A DNA stretch of 64,000 bases from Halomonas sp. THAF5a (GTDB lineage: Bacteria; Pseudomonadota; Gammaproteobacteria; Pseudomonadales; Halomonadaceae), in NCBI RefSeq assembly GCF_009363755.1, contig NZ_CP045417.1:2170001-2234000 (forward strand), read 5' to 3'. Shown here piece by piece: positions 26,935 through 35,580 of the stretch; the first letter of the stretch is position 1; every line of letters begins with the position of its first letter. The notes beneath the pieces were generated by a model. It was not told the DNA's origin. It did not search any database and saw only the letters and a program-made list of their open reading frames with translations. Both the position numbers and the translations under genes were made by a program.

Positions 26935-27743
26935 TGACCATGATGAACGAACGACACGACGACGCCCTGACCCTCTACGGCGAGACCTTCTCCAGCCGCT
27001 TCCTGCTGGGCACGGCCCTCTACTCGTCACCCGCGGTGATGGAGGCCTCCATCAAGGCCTCCGGCTGCGACATGGTGACCCTGGGACTGCGCCGCCAGAA
27101 CCCCGCCGACGGTGACGGCGACGCCTTCTGGCAGATCCTGCGCGACAGCGGCTGCCGGCTGCTGCCCAACACCGCGGGCTGCCGCTCGGCCCGGGAGGCC
27201 ATCACCCTCGCCCAGATGTCCCGGGAGATGTTCGACACGCCCTGGATCAAGGTCGAGGTGATCGGCGACGACTACAACCTCCAGCCCGACCCCTTCGGCC
27301 TGCTGGAGGCCTGCCGGACGCTGATCGACGACGGCTTCAAGGTACTGCCCTACTGCACCGATGACCTGGTGCTCTGCCAGCGCCTGCGGGAGGCGGGCTG
27401 CCAGGCGCTGATGCCCTGGGGCGCGCCCATCGGCACCGGCCGGGGCCTGATGAACCGCTACGCCCTGCAGACCCTGCGCGAGCGCCTCGACGTGCCACTG
27501 ATCATCGATGCCGGCCTCGGCGCCCCCTCCCAGGCCGCGGAGGCCATGGAGACGGGCTTCGACGGCGTGCTGCTCAACACCGCCGTGGCCAAGGCTCACC
27601 GGCCGCCGCTGATGGCCGAGGCCTTCGCCGAGGCGATCATCGCCGGGCGCAAGGCGTATCGCGCCGGGCTGATGCAGCAGCGCCAGACCGCCAGCCCCAG
27701 CACGCCGACCCTCGGCCAGCCGTTCTGGCACAGCGGCGGCTGA
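26934..27743 (+). CDS. thiG: Thiazole synthase ThiG
   Basis: Condenses deoxyxylulose phosphate, iminoacetate and ThiS thiocarboxylate into the thiazole. The 269-residue TIM-barrel protein contains [14 protein letters not shown], the [10 protein letters not shown] segment with the Schiff-base lysine, GAPIGTGRG and the phosphate-binding end [17 protein letters not shown]. Together with ThiO, ThiS and ThiI this gives an aerobic thiazole branch; thiC, thiE and thiF are not in the window. Confidence 0.97.
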   Translation: MTMMNERHDDALTLYGETFSSRFLLGTALYSSPAVMEASIKASGCDMVTLGLRRQNPADGDGDAFWQILRDSGCRLLPNTAGCRSAREAITLAQMSREMFDTPWIKVEVIGDDYNLQPDPFGLLEACRTLIDDGFKVLPYCTDDLVLCQRLREAGCQALMPWGAPIGTGRGLMNRYALQTLRERLDVPLIIDAGLGAPSQAAEAMETGFDGVLLNTAVAKAHRPPLMAEAFAEAIIAGRKAYRAGLMQQRQTASPSTPTLGQPFWHSGG

Positions 27744-27857
27744 GCGCGCCGCCGCGTCCGCGCGGGCAGCGCCCCGCGCGGCGTCGAAAGGCATGACGCC
27801 GGACCGGGGAAGTCTGCTATCGTCGGGGCGACTCGACACCGACGACAGGAGACACCC

Positions 27858-29021
27858 GTGAGCCGCGAACGCGTTCCCGAGACCATGGCGGCCATGCTGC
27901 TGACCGGACATGGCGATGTTGACATGCTGGTCTATCACGACGATGTGCCGACCCCACAGCCCGGCCCCGACGAGGTGCTGGTCAAGGTCACGGCGACCGC
28001 CAAGAACAACACCGACCGCAAGGCGAGGGAGGGCCTCTACCCCACCAGGGAGAAGGGCGAGGTGACCTCCTTCGCCATGGGCGGCTCGCCCACCCTCACC
28101 TTCCCGCGCATCCAGGGGGCCGACGTGGCCGGCCGGGTGGTCGCCGTGGGCGAGGGCGTGCCGGATTCGCGCCTCGGCGAGCGCGGCCTGCTCGACTTCA
28201 ACCTCTACCCCGACGCCCGGCGCGACCTCAACCTCATGCCGGACTACTACGGCCACGGCGCCGACGGCGGCTTCGCCGAATACGTCGCCGTGCCATCGGA
28301 CCAGTTCCACCCTATCCCCAACAGTGAGCTCGCCGATGCCGAGCTGGCGTCTCTGGGCATGTGCTCCTACCAGACCGCCTACCACATGATGACCTCGGCC
28401 CGGGTCGCCGCCGGGGAGCGGGTGCTGGTCACCGGCGCCAGCGGCGGCGTCGGCACCGCGCTGATCCAGCTGTGCCGAATCGTCGGCGCCATCCCCTACG
28501 CGGTGAGCCGGCCCGACAAGGCCGACGCCCTGCGCGCCCTCGGTGCCGAGGCGGTGATCGACCGCGGCGACCTGCCGAGCTTCGTCGATCGCGTGCTCGA
28601 GGCCACCGACGGCGCCCCCATCGACGCGGTGATGGACCTCGTCGGCGGCGAGATGACCGACCGCTTCATCGACACCATGATCGTCGACATGGCCCGGCGC
28701 TCGACCTACCCGCGCCTCTCCATCGCCGGGGCCAGCGGCGGCAACGTGAGCGAGCTGATGTGGACGCGCATCTACCTCTATCAGGTGCAGATCTTCGGCG
28801 TCTCCCACGGCACCCGCGAGGAGGCCGAACAGCTGATGGCCTGGATCCGCGACGGCCGGCTCAAGCCGGTGCTGCACGCCGCCTTCCGGCTCTCGGAGCT
28901 GCACGCCGCCGAGCGCTACTTCGTCAACCGCGGCAGCGGCTACCTGGGCAAGATCGTGATCGTCCCGGATGCCGAATGGGCCGAACACGGCGCGCCCTAC
29001 GCGCTCGAGGAGTCCGCATGA
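27858..29021 (+). CDS. Zinc-free MDR-family alcohol dehydrogenase / quinone oxidoreductase
   Basis: NAD(P)-dependent medium-chain reductase, 387 residues, starting at GTG with CAGGAGACACCC upstream. An N-terminal GroES-like fold (PGPDEVLVKVTATAKNNTDRK) is followed by a Rossmann domain with VTGASGGVGTALIQL. The structural-zinc cysteine cluster is lacking and catalytic zinc ligands are not obvious. The next gene, a proline-racemase-family enzyme, overlaps by ATGA, so the two should act on related metabolites, perhaps a hydroxy- or cyclic imino acid. Substrate unknown. Confidence 0.88.
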   Translation: MSRERVPETMAAMLLTGHGDVDMLVYHDDVPTPQPGPDEVLVKVTATAKNNTDRKAREGLYPTREKGEVTSFAMGGSPTLTFPRIQGADVAGRVVAVGEGVPDSRLGERGLLDFNLYPDARRDLNLMPDYYGHGADGGFAEYVAVPSDQFHPIPNSELADAELASLGMCSYQTAYHMMTSARVAAGERVLVTGASGGVGTALIQLCRIVGAIPYAVSRPDKADALRALGAEAVIDRGDLPSFVDRVLEATDGAPIDAVMDLVGGEMTDRFIDTMIVDMARRSTYPRLSIAGASGGNVSELMWTRIYLYQVQIFGVSHGTREEAEQLMAWIRDGRLKPVLHAAFRLSELHAAERYFVNRGSGYLGKIVIVPDAEWAEHGAPYALEESA

Positions 29022-30067
29022 CCAAGCCTCCGACCCTGCAACTGCTCGACACCCACGCCGGCGGCGACGTCAGCCGCATCGTCGTCGGCGGCGTCGCGGC
29101 GCTGCCCGGCGCCACCGTCCGCGACCAGATGCACTACCTGCGCGACGACGCCGACGGCCTGCGCCGCCTGCTGCTGGAGGAGCCCTACGGCATCCCCGAG
29201 ATGTCGGTGGACCTCATCGTCACCCCGAGCGACCCCCGGGCCGTGGCGGGCTACATCATCATGGAGGTGATGGGCTACCCAATCTACTCCGGCTCCAACA
29301 CCATCTGCACCGCCACGGCGGTGCTGGAGAGCGGCCTGGTGGCCAAGCAGGAGGGGCGCCAGCAGTTCGCCCTCGAGTCGCCGGCGGGCCTGGTGCAGAT
29401 CGAGGCGCTGGTCGAGAACGGCGTGGTGGAGTCGATCACCTGCGCGGGGCTGCCGAGCTACATCGACACCCACCGTGCCAGCCTCCACGTCCCCGGGCTC
29501 GGCGAGGTGACCTACAGCGTGGCCTACAGCGGCGGCTTCTACGCCCTGGTGGACGCCGCCGAGCTCGGCTTCTCGCTGACGCGCGAGGAGGAGCGGGCGC
29601 TGGCCGACTGCGCCCACCGCATCGTCGAGGCGATCCAGGCCGAGCGCGGCTTCTCCCACTACACCCTGGGCGACGTGGGCCCCCTGCCCTTCCTGCACTT
29701 CATGGGCCCCGTCGAGCAGGTCGCCGACGGCTACTATCGCTCCCGCTCGACCACCTACGTGCACCCCGGCGTGATCTGTCGCAGCACCACCGGCACCGGC
29801 ACCTCGGCGCGCCTGGCGCTGATGCATCACGAGGGGCGCCTCAAACCGGGCGATCGCCTGGAGACCATCTCGCTGCGCGAGACCGGCTTCATCGGCGAAT
29901 TCACCGGCACCCGCCAGGAGGGCCCGCTGACGGTGGTGGAGAACGCCATCACCGGCAAGAGCTATGTGCTCGCCCACTCGGACATCGTGGTGAACTGCAC
30001 GGACCCGCTGGTGGAGTGCGCCGGCCTGCACCATATCCTGACGGGAGGCCGGAACGAGGCCGACTGA
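29018..30067 (+). CDS. Proline racemase superfamily protein with Ser/Thr in place of both catalytic cysteines
   Basis: A 349-residue member of the proline racemase / 4-hydroxyproline epimerase / trans-3-hydroxyproline dehydratase family (DTHAGGDVSRIVVGG at the N-terminus). In canonical racemases the two bases are cysteines in CGH and CGTG motifs. Here the first is Ser91 (YSGSNT) and the second Thr258 (STTGTGTSARLA). A threonine at the second place is known in trans-3-hydroxy-L-proline dehydratases, and serine at the first place occurs in other subfamilies, so racemase activity is unlikely and a dehydratase or other lyase reaction is more probable. It is translationally coupled to an MDR dehydrogenase. 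Confidence 0.88.
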   Translation: MTKPPTLQLLDTHAGGDVSRIVVGGVAALPGATVRDQMHYLRDDADGLRRLLLEEPYGIPEMSVDLIVTPSDPRAVAGYIIMEVMGYPIYSGSNTICTATAVLESGLVAKQEGRQQFALESPAGLVQIEALVENGVVESITCAGLPSYIDTHRASLHVPGLGEVTYSVAYSGGFYALVDAAELGFSLTREEERALADCAHRIVEAIQAERGFSHYTLGDVGPLPFLHFMGPVEQVADGYYRSRSTTYVHPGVICRSTTGTGTSARLALMHHEGRLKPGDRLETISLRETGFIGEFTGTRQEGPLTVVENAITGKSYVLAHSDIVVNCTDPLVECAGLHHILTGGRNEAD

Positions 30068-30142
30068 GAGACGGGCGCGCCGAATCGTGGAAACGACCGA
30101 GAACGGGCGCGAGGGAAAAAGGCGCTAAACGAAGCACGCCCG

Positions 30143-31273
30143 TCAGCGCCAGCGCCAGTCGGGCGCGAAGGGAGTGATGGCGGAGAGCTCGCCGCCGCGC
30201 GTCGGCTCCCGGCGCAGGGTGAAGCCCGCCAGGACCTCGCCGGGATCGCGACCGGCCAGCTCGTCGAAGGCGAGCGCCTCCCACTGCGCGCGCGTCGCCT
30301 TGACACTGTACAGGTAGCGCCGCTCGCCGCCCTCGGGGGCCTCCGGGTCGTCGAGGCGGCGATACCCGGAAACGATCGCCTGTTCGAGGCGCGGCAGACG
30401 CGCGAAGGCCGCCCCGAGCACCCGGACGGCGGCGCCGTATAGATAGTCCTGGTAGAGCCGGCGCTGTTGCGTGACCGTGAGCCGCTGAGGGGTGAGCTTG
30501 ATGCGCTTGGCCGGCATCCGCCAGCGACGGTCGGGCATCTCCTCCGCGCCCGGCAGGTCGATGTCCACGGCCAGGGTGCGGCAGTCGTCGACCAGCTCGA
30601 AGTCGAGCAGCGTCTCGCGCGGCCAGTCGAGCTCATGGAGCCGCTCGACCAGAGTCTGCTGCATGGCCTCGGGATCGTCCCGACTCGCCGCCTCCTCGCG
30701 CCGCTGGCGCCGGAACTCCCGGGCGTCGAACTCGGCCTTGCGCCACTCCCAGGCCCGATAGGCCTCCGCATGCCGAGCCTGACGCTCGGCGCGCTCACGC
30801 TCGAGGCGCCCACGGGCCGGCATCCAGAGGCGCTGCCACCAGGCCGGGGACGGCTCGGCTTCCGGCAGCGGGGGCGACTCCGGGTAGCTGCGCGGCTGAT
30901 AGCCGGTGGCGTGCGGGGCCGGAGTCTCGACATGCAGGCGGCCGAGCCGGTCGAGCTGGGCGTTGAGCGCCTCGCAGTGTGCAACGAGGGCCTCGCGCAG
31001 CGTCGACTCGCCCAGGCGGCGCACCTCCCGTGACTCGGCCGCGCTCAGGCGCGTGCCGTCGGGATGGCGATAGCGAATCTCCCCGCTGGCGGTGATCTCC
31101 AGGTCCACGGGCAGCGGCTCGCCCGCCTCCCCCCGCTCGACCCGCAGGCTGATGCCGGGCGGTCCCAGCGAGAGCCCGGGACGCAGGCGTGTGGTGGGCA
31201 GGCGCACCCCGGGTGCGAGACGAATGCGACGCTGAAAGCGAAACTCCACGGCAAGCTCCCCCAGCCGGTCCAT
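30143..31273 (-). CDS. DUF4236 domain protein
   Basis: A 376-residue protein whose first 50 residues match the DUF4236 pattern (VEFRFQRRIRLAPGVRLPTT, then LSLGPPGISLRVERG). The remainder is unrecognised, strongly charged and arginine-rich (RLERERAERQARHAEAYRAWEWRKAEFDA is split by many charges). No membrane or signal segment is seen. The start at 31273 is preferred because AAGGTCGCT precedes its ATG; a GTG four codons upstream is possible. It stands alone. Confidence 0.75.
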   Translation of the reverse strand: MDRLGELAVEFRFQRRIRLAPGVRLPTTRLRPGLSLGPPGISLRVERGEAGEPLPVDLEITASGEIRYRHPDGTRLSAAESREVRRLGESTLREALVAHCEALNAQLDRLGRLHVETPAPHATGYQPRSYPESPPLPEAEPSPAWWQRLWMPARGRLERERAERQARHAEAYRAWEWRKAEFDAREFRRQRREEAASRDDPEAMQQTLVERLHELDWPRETLLDFELVDDCRTLAVDIDLPGAEEMPDRRWRMPAKRIKLTPQRLTVTQQRRLYQDYLYGAAVRVLGAAFARLPRLEQAIVSGYRRLDDPEAPEGGERRYLYSVKATRAQWEALAFDELAGRDPGEVLAGFTLRREPTRGGELSAITPFAPDWRWR

Positions 31274-31424
31274 AGCGACCTTCACTGTAACGCCTCTGGG
31301 CGACGAAGGCAGGCACGATGACGAACGACATGACCAAGGGGGAAGGAGGCGAAGGGCCCGGGCAGGCAGCGCCGCCGGGCAGCGCCTGAGCGTGGCGATT
31401 TTTTCGGGTTTTTTACGGGCGCAC

Positions 31425-31458
31425 GAAAAAGCCGCCTAGCGGAGTGCGCTAGGCGGCT
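31425..31458 (-). terminator. Intrinsic terminator of tRNA-Ala
   Basis: On the minus strand, AGCCGCCTAGCG / CGCTAGGCGGCT with a small loop is followed by TTTTTC, starting 17 bases after the tRNA. Confidence 0.9.
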
Positions 31459-31475
31459 GATTCGAGGTGTCTTGT

Positions 31476-31551
31476 TGGTGGAGCCTAGCGGGATCGAACC
31501 GCTGACCTCAACACTGCCAGTGTTGCGCTCTCCCAGCTGAGCTAAGGCCCC
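31476..31551 (-). tRNA. tRNA-Ala (anticodon GGC)
   Basis: 76 nt with an encoded CCA. GGGGCCTTAGCTCAGCTGG forms the acceptor and D arms; the anticodon loop is CTGGCAG with GGC at its centre; the T arm is GCGGTTCGATCCCGC. Confidence 0.97.
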
Positions 31552-31582
31552 ACGTCGTTCCCGCCTTGCGAGAACGAGGCGA

Positions 31583-31611
31583 ATATTACGGTGTTCCTTG
31601 AGCGCCGTCAA
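31583..31611 (-). promoter_or_regulatory. sigma-70 promoter of tRNA-Ala
   Basis: On the minus strand TTGACG (31606-31611), a 17-bp spacer and TAATAT (31583-31588) place the start about 24 bases before the tRNA 5' end. Confidence 0.8.
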
Positions 31612-31777
31612 GCACCGATCGCGATTTTGTGCCTCCACCCTTGTGCCAATTTCACTTAGACACAGAATGTGACACTCTGGGCCTCCCAAGCCCATCGGCC
31701 GACCGACGACGCGAACGCACCCGCTCGCGCCTTCGCCACGCGCCGACACTCATCCACCATGTTTCAGGAGCGTCCGA

Positions 31778-32425
31778 GTGATCAGGGTTCTCGTCGCCGA
31801 TGACCACCACCTGGTACGGACCAGCATCGCCCACCTCTTGAACGCCGAACGCGGAATCCGCGTGGTCGGCGAAGCGGCCAACGGTGAAGAGGCGATCACC
31901 CAGGCCCGTACGCTCGAGCCGGACGTCGTGCTGATGGACATCCGCATGCCGGGCATCGGCGGCCTGGAGGCGACCCGCAAGATCCAGCGCTTCGCCAGCG
32001 ACATCCGGATCCTGGTGCTGACCGCCTTCATCGAGGAGGCCTTCGCCCAGCGACTGCTGGAGGCCGGCGCCCACGGCTTCATCAGCAAGGGCTGCCAGCA
32101 GGACGAGATGGTCGAGGCCATCCACTGCGTGTTCGAGGGCAGGCGCTATGTCAGCCCGGAGATCGCCCAGCGGCTGGTGCTGTCGCGCCTCGACGCGCCC
32201 GACAACCCCTTCGACCAGCTCTCCCAGCGCGAGCTGCAGGTGGCCATGATGGTGGTGAACTGCCAGCGCGTCACCGATATCGCCGAGCGCATGTTCCTGA
32301 GCCCCAAGACCATCAACACCTATCGCTACCGGATCTTCGAGAAGCTCGGCGTCGCCTCCGACGTCGAGCTGACCCACCTCGGACTACGCCACGGCCTGGT
32401 CGACGGCTTCAGTGACGCCGACTGA
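31778..32425 (+). CDS. gacA: GacA/UvrY response regulator
   Basis: NarL-family DNA-binding regulator of the Gac/BarA two-component system, 215 residues. The receiver has Asp54 in VVLMDIRMPG; the C-terminal LuxR-type helix-turn-helix contains QLSQRELQVAMMV and IAERMFLSPKTINTYRYRIFEKL. The start is GTG with CAGGAG upstream. The gacA-uvrC-pgsA order is the classic gammaproteobacterial arrangement. Its known output is transcription of CsrA-sequestering RNAs; a good candidate for such an RNA lies at 52385-52528. Confidence 0.97.
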   Translation: MIRVLVADDHHLVRTSIAHLLNAERGIRVVGEAANGEEAITQARTLEPDVVLMDIRMPGIGGLEATRKIQRFASDIRILVLTAFIEEAFAQRLLEAGAHGFISKGCQQDEMVEAIHCVFEGRRYVSPEIAQRLVLSRLDAPDNPFDQLSQRELQVAMMVVNCQRVTDIAERMFLSPKTINTYRYRIFEKLGVASDVELTHLGLRHGLVDGFSDAD

Positions 32426-32486
32426 GGCCTTGAACGCGGCCGATTCTGGTAGTATCGGGGGCTCGATTCCCGCATCCGGCGTCACC

Positions 32487-34301
32487 ATGAGCTTCGATTC
32501 CCGCGACTTCCTCGCCAGCGTCAGCCAATCACCCGGGGTCTATCGCATGCTCGACGAGCAGGGCGAGACCCTCTACGTGGGCAAGGCCCGGCGGTTGCGG
32601 GCGCGCCTGGCGAGCTACTTTCGCGGCGCCCACAACGCCAAGACCCAGGCCCTGGTGGGCCGCATCGCCGACATCCAGGTCACGGTGACCAACAGCGAGA
32701 CCGAGGCGCTAATCCTCGAGCAGACGCTGATCAAGGAGCTGCGCCCGCCCTACAACGTCCTGCTGCGCGACGACAAGTCCTATCCCTTCGTCTTCGTCAC
32801 CGACCGACACCCCTTCCCTGCCCTGGAGTACAAGCGCGCCCGGGTGCGTCGCGACGACGGGCGCTACCTCGGCCCCTACCCCAGCAGCGGCGCCGTGCGC
32901 GAGAGCCTGTCGCTGATGCAGAAGATCTTTCGCATCCGCAACTGCGAGGACAGCGTCTTCGCCCATCGCACCCGTCCCTGCCTGCAGTACCAGATCCAGC
33001 GCTGCAGCGCGCCCTGCGTCGGCTTCATCAGCGAGGCGGACTACCGCCGCGACCTGGAGCACGCGGTGATGTGCCTGGAGGGCAAGAGCGAGGCGGTGAC
33101 CCGGGAACTGACCGAGGCCATGGAGGCCGCCAGCGCCCGCCTGGAGTTCGAGGAGGCCGCCCGGCTGCGCGATCAGGTCCAGGACCTTCGCCAGCTCCAG
33201 CAGCGTCAGTTCGTCGACACCGGTCAGGGCGACGCCGACGTCTTCGCCCTGGCAAGCCGCCCCGGGGCGCTCTGCATCTCGGTGCTCACGGTGCGCCAGG
33301 GCCGCCTGCTCGGCGCACGCCACCACGCCCCGCCCAACGGGCTCGATCTCCCCCCCGAGGCGCTGCTCGGCGACTTCCTCAGCCAGTTCTACCTGGGGCA
33401 GGCGCGGGAGATCCCCGCCGAGGTGATCACCAGCCACCCGGTCCCGGAGGCCGAGCTGATCGCGCGGGCCCTCGGCGAGCGCGCCGGCAAGCGCATCCGC
33501 GTGACCGACCAGGTGCGCGGCCACCGCGCCCAGTGGCGAGAGCTCGCCCGCACCAACGCCGAGCAGCAGCTGGCCAGCCAGCTGGCGAGCCAGAACCAGC
33601 TGGCGAAGCGCTTCGAGGCCCTGCGCGAGGCCCTGGGGCTCGAGCAGGCCCCGCGGCGACTGGAGTGCTTCGACATCAGCCACAGCCACGGCGAGGCCAC
33701 CGTGGCCTCCTGCGTGGTCTTCGACGAGAGCGGTCCGCGCAAGTCGGACTACCGGCGCTTCAACATCGAGGGCGTGGCCGCCGGCGATGACTACGCCGCC
33801 ATGCACCAGGCGCTGACGCGGCGCTTCCGGCGCCTGGCCGACGGCCAGGGCGAGCGGCCGGACATCCTGATCGTCGACGGCGGCAAGGGACAGCTCAACA
33901 TGGCCCGCGAGGTCTTCGCCAAGCTCGGCGTGACCGGCATCATCCTGCTCGGCGTGGCCAAGGGCACCACCCGCAAGGCGGGCCTGGAGACACTCTTCAT
34001 CGAGACCGTCGATCGCAGCCTGGACCTCGATGGCGCCTCGCCCGCGCTGCACCTGATCCAGCACATCCGCGACGAGTCCCACCGCTTCGCCATCGCCGGC
34101 CACCGGGCGCGGCGCGACAAGACCCGGCGCACCTCGACCCTGCAGGACATCCCCGGGGTCGGCCCGCGCCGGCGCCGCGAGCTGCTGCGCTTCTTCGGCG
34201 GCCTGCACGGCGTCAAGCAGGCCAATCGCGAGGAGCTCGCCCGGGTGCCCGGCATCAGCGCGACCCTGGCCGAGACGATTCATCGCGCCTTGCATGGATG
34301 A
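32487..34301 (+). CDS. uvrC: Excinuclease ABC subunit C
   Basis: Makes both incisions in nucleotide-excision repair. The 604-residue protein has the N-terminal GIY-YIG nuclease (GVYRMLDEQGETLYVGKARRL), a UvrB-binding UVR motif (TRELTEAMEAASARLEFEEA), an RNase H-like nuclease core (ECFDISHSHGE; LIVDGGKGQ) and a terminal helix-hairpin-helix pair (LQDIPGVGPRRRRELL; RVPGISATLAETI). The ATG at 32487 gives the standard MSFDSRDFL start. Its 3' end is partly duplicated in the following intergenic DNA. Confidence 0.98.
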   Translation: MSFDSRDFLASVSQSPGVYRMLDEQGETLYVGKARRLRARLASYFRGAHNAKTQALVGRIADIQVTVTNSETEALILEQTLIKELRPPYNVLLRDDKSYPFVFVTDRHPFPALEYKRARVRRDDGRYLGPYPSSGAVRESLSLMQKIFRIRNCEDSVFAHRTRPCLQYQIQRCSAPCVGFISEADYRRDLEHAVMCLEGKSEAVTRELTEAMEAASARLEFEEAARLRDQVQDLRQLQQRQFVDTGQGDADVFALASRPGALCISVLTVRQGRLLGARHHAPPNGLDLPPEALLGDFLSQFYLGQAREIPAEVITSHPVPEAELIARALGERAGKRIRVTDQVRGHRAQWRELARTNAEQQLASQLASQNQLAKRFEALREALGLEQAPRRLECFDISHSHGEATVASCVVFDESGPRKSDYRRFNIEGVAAGDDYAAMHQALTRRFRRLADGQGERPDILIVDGGKGQLNMAREVFAKLGVTGIILLGVAKGTTRKAGLETLFIETVDRSLDLDGASPALHLIQHIRDESHRFAIAGHRARRDKTRRTSTLQDIPGVGPRRRRELLRFFGGLHGVKQANREELARVPGISATLAETIHRALHG

Positions 34302-34329
34302 CCTGCGTGGATGACCTGCGTGGATGACC
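34291..34329 (+). repeat. Three tandem 13-bp repeats spanning the uvrC stop
   Basis: TGCATGGATGACC, TGCGTGGATGACC, TGCGTGGATGACC follow one another exactly. The first copy contains the last uvrC codons and its TGA. Confidence 0.9.
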
Positions 34330-34375
34330 CGCAGAAGGAATAGCGCCGGGCGAGCTCACGAGGCGCTGCCGCCGA

Positions 34376-34439
34376 TGCCCGGCATCAGCAGCTCTCCATC
34401 CGGACGGCGGAGACGATTCATCACGCCCTGCATGGATGA
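34376..34439 (+). repeat. Degenerate copy of the uvrC 3' end
   Basis: TGCCCGGCATCAGC and GAGACGATTCATC, then GCATGGATGA, reappear in the same order as in the last 56 bases of uvrC (34246-34301), with a few substitutions and about 8 inserted bases between. It looks like a partial tandem duplication of the gene end. It is non-coding here. Confidence 0.8.
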
Positions 34440-34504
34440 GCCGGGCGCGGGCGGATAGAATGAGGGACTCTCCCGGCACCCCAAGGCAAGGAACGCATCT
34501 TCCG

Positions 34505-35056
34505 ATGAACATACCCAACCTGCTCACCCTGGCCAGAATCGTCTTCATCCCGCTGCTGGTGGTGCTGTTCTATCTGCCCTTCACCTGGAGCATGCCGCTG
34601 GCCGCCGCCCTCTTCGCCCTGGCCGCCGTGACCGACTGGCTCGACGGCTACCTGGCCCGGCGCTGGAACCAGTCCACCCCCTTCGGCGCCTTCCTCGACC
34701 CGGTGGCCGACAAGCTGATGGTGGCGGTGGCCCTGGCGCTGCTGATCGAGCGCTACGATGCCCTCTGGCTGACCCTGCCGGCGCTGGTGATCATCGGCCG
34801 CGAGATCGTCATCTCCGCGCTACGCGAGTGGATGGCCGAGATGGGCAAGCGCGGCCAGGTGGCCGTCTCCTGGATCGGCAAGGTCAAGACCACCCTGCAG
34901 ATGATCGCCCTGCTGGTGCTGCTGGCGTTCGCCCCCGGCACGCCGATCGCCATGCTCGGCGTGGTCACCCTGCACGTGGCCGCCCTGCTGACCCTGTGGT
35001 CGATGATCCTCTACCTGCGTGCGGCCTGGCCACACCTCAGCCGCTCCATGCGCTGA
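34505..35056 (+). CDS. pgsA: CDP-diacylglycerol-glycerol-3-phosphate 3-phosphatidyltransferase
   Basis: Integral membrane enzyme that commits CDP-diacylglycerol to phosphatidylglycerol. The 183-residue protein has the CDP-alcohol phosphotransferase motif D-G-x2-A-R-x8-G-x3-D-x3-D in [19 protein letters not shown] followed by PVAD. Four to five membrane helices are evident. It starts [12 protein letters not shown], the usual PgsA start, downstream of gacA-uvrC. Confidence 0.97.
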   Translation: MNIPNLLTLARIVFIPLLVVLFYLPFTWSMPLAAALFALAAVTDWLDGYLARRWNQSTPFGAFLDPVADKLMVAVALALLIERYDALWLTLPALVIIGREIVISALREWMAEMGKRGQVAVSWIGKVKTTLQMIALLVLLAFAPGTPIAMLGVVTLHVAALLTLWSMILYLRAAWPHLSRSMR

Positions 35057-35086
35057 GTCGACAGCGTAGAAACACGTGAAAAGCGT

Positions 35087-35114
35087 TTGACAGTCACCGA
35101 CTTATCCGTATAAT
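35087..35114 (+). promoter_or_regulatory. Consensus sigma-70 promoter of the tRNA-Gly/Cys/Leu cluster
   Basis: TTGACA (35087-35092) and TATAAT (35109-35114), both perfect, with a 16-bp spacer, 16 bases before tRNA-Gly. Confidence 0.93.
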
Positions 35115-35129
35115 ACGCACTCGAGTCAG

Positions 35130-35204
35130 GCGGGAATAGCTCAGTGGTAGAGCATCGCCTTGCCAAGGCGAGGGTCGCGAGTTCGAATCTCGTTTCCCGC
35201 TCCA
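35130..35204 (+). tRNA. tRNA-Gly (anticodon GCC)
   Basis: 75 nt with CCA: GCGGGAATAGCTCAGTGG opens it, the anticodon loop is TTGCCAA, and the T arm is GCGAGTTCGAATCTCGT. Confidence 0.97.
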
Positions 35205-35251
35205 GACTCGATGCAACAAAGAGCACCAAAGCTGAGTCAACGCGAGTGACA

Positions 35252-35304
35252 GCCAAGGTCGCGAGCCGGAACGCCGGTCCGATCGAAGCTCGTTTCCCGC
35301 TCCA
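35252..35304 (+). pseudogene. Relic of a second tRNA-Gly 3' half
   Basis: GCCAAGG, TCGCGAG and then TCGAAGCTCGTTTCCCGC-TCCA repeat the 3' half of the preceding tRNA-Gly in order, but the 5' half is missing and a 17-base unrelated stretch interrupts the T arm. The acceptor 3' strand and CCA are intact. It cannot fold as a tRNA; it may be the leftover of a lost tandem tRNA-Gly. Confidence 0.75.
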
Positions 35305-35330
35305 TTCCCCACGAATGGCACGACTCATGA

Positions 35331-35404
35331 GGCTGGATGGCAGAGTGGTTATGCAGCGGACTGCAACTCCGTGTACGCCGGTTCGATTCCGACTCCAGCC
35401 TCCA
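35331..35404 (+). tRNA. tRNA-Cys (anticodon GCA)
   Basis: 74 nt with CCA: GGCTGGATGGCAGAGTGG start, anticodon stem-loop CGGACTGCAACTCCG, T arm GCCGGTTCGATTCCGAC. Confidence 0.96.
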
Positions 35405-35436
35405 CTATTCCCTGGTTGCCCGCTCGTGACCGAGCC

Positions 35437-35523
35437 GCCCGGATGGCGAAATTGGTAGACGCAAGGGACTTAAAATCCCTCGGTGGCAACACCGTGCCGG
35501 TTCGAGCCCGGCTCCGGGCACCA
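35437..35523 (+). tRNA. tRNA-Leu (anticodon TAA)
   Basis: 87 nt with CCA and a long variable arm (CGGTGGCAACACCG). The anticodon stem-loop GGGACTTAAAATCCC has TAA. Acceptor GCCCGGA pairs with TCCGGGC. Confidence 0.97.
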
Positions 35524-35580
35524 GCTCACTAGCACCCTCCGGCAAGCGTCGGGCGTGACCCGCCAACGGGACGCCATCTC

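Noticed and set aside
35130..35523. A possible integrated element between tRNA-Gly and its 3' relic
   Set aside because: Only about 50 bases separate them and no integrase or phage gene is in the window; at most a scar.
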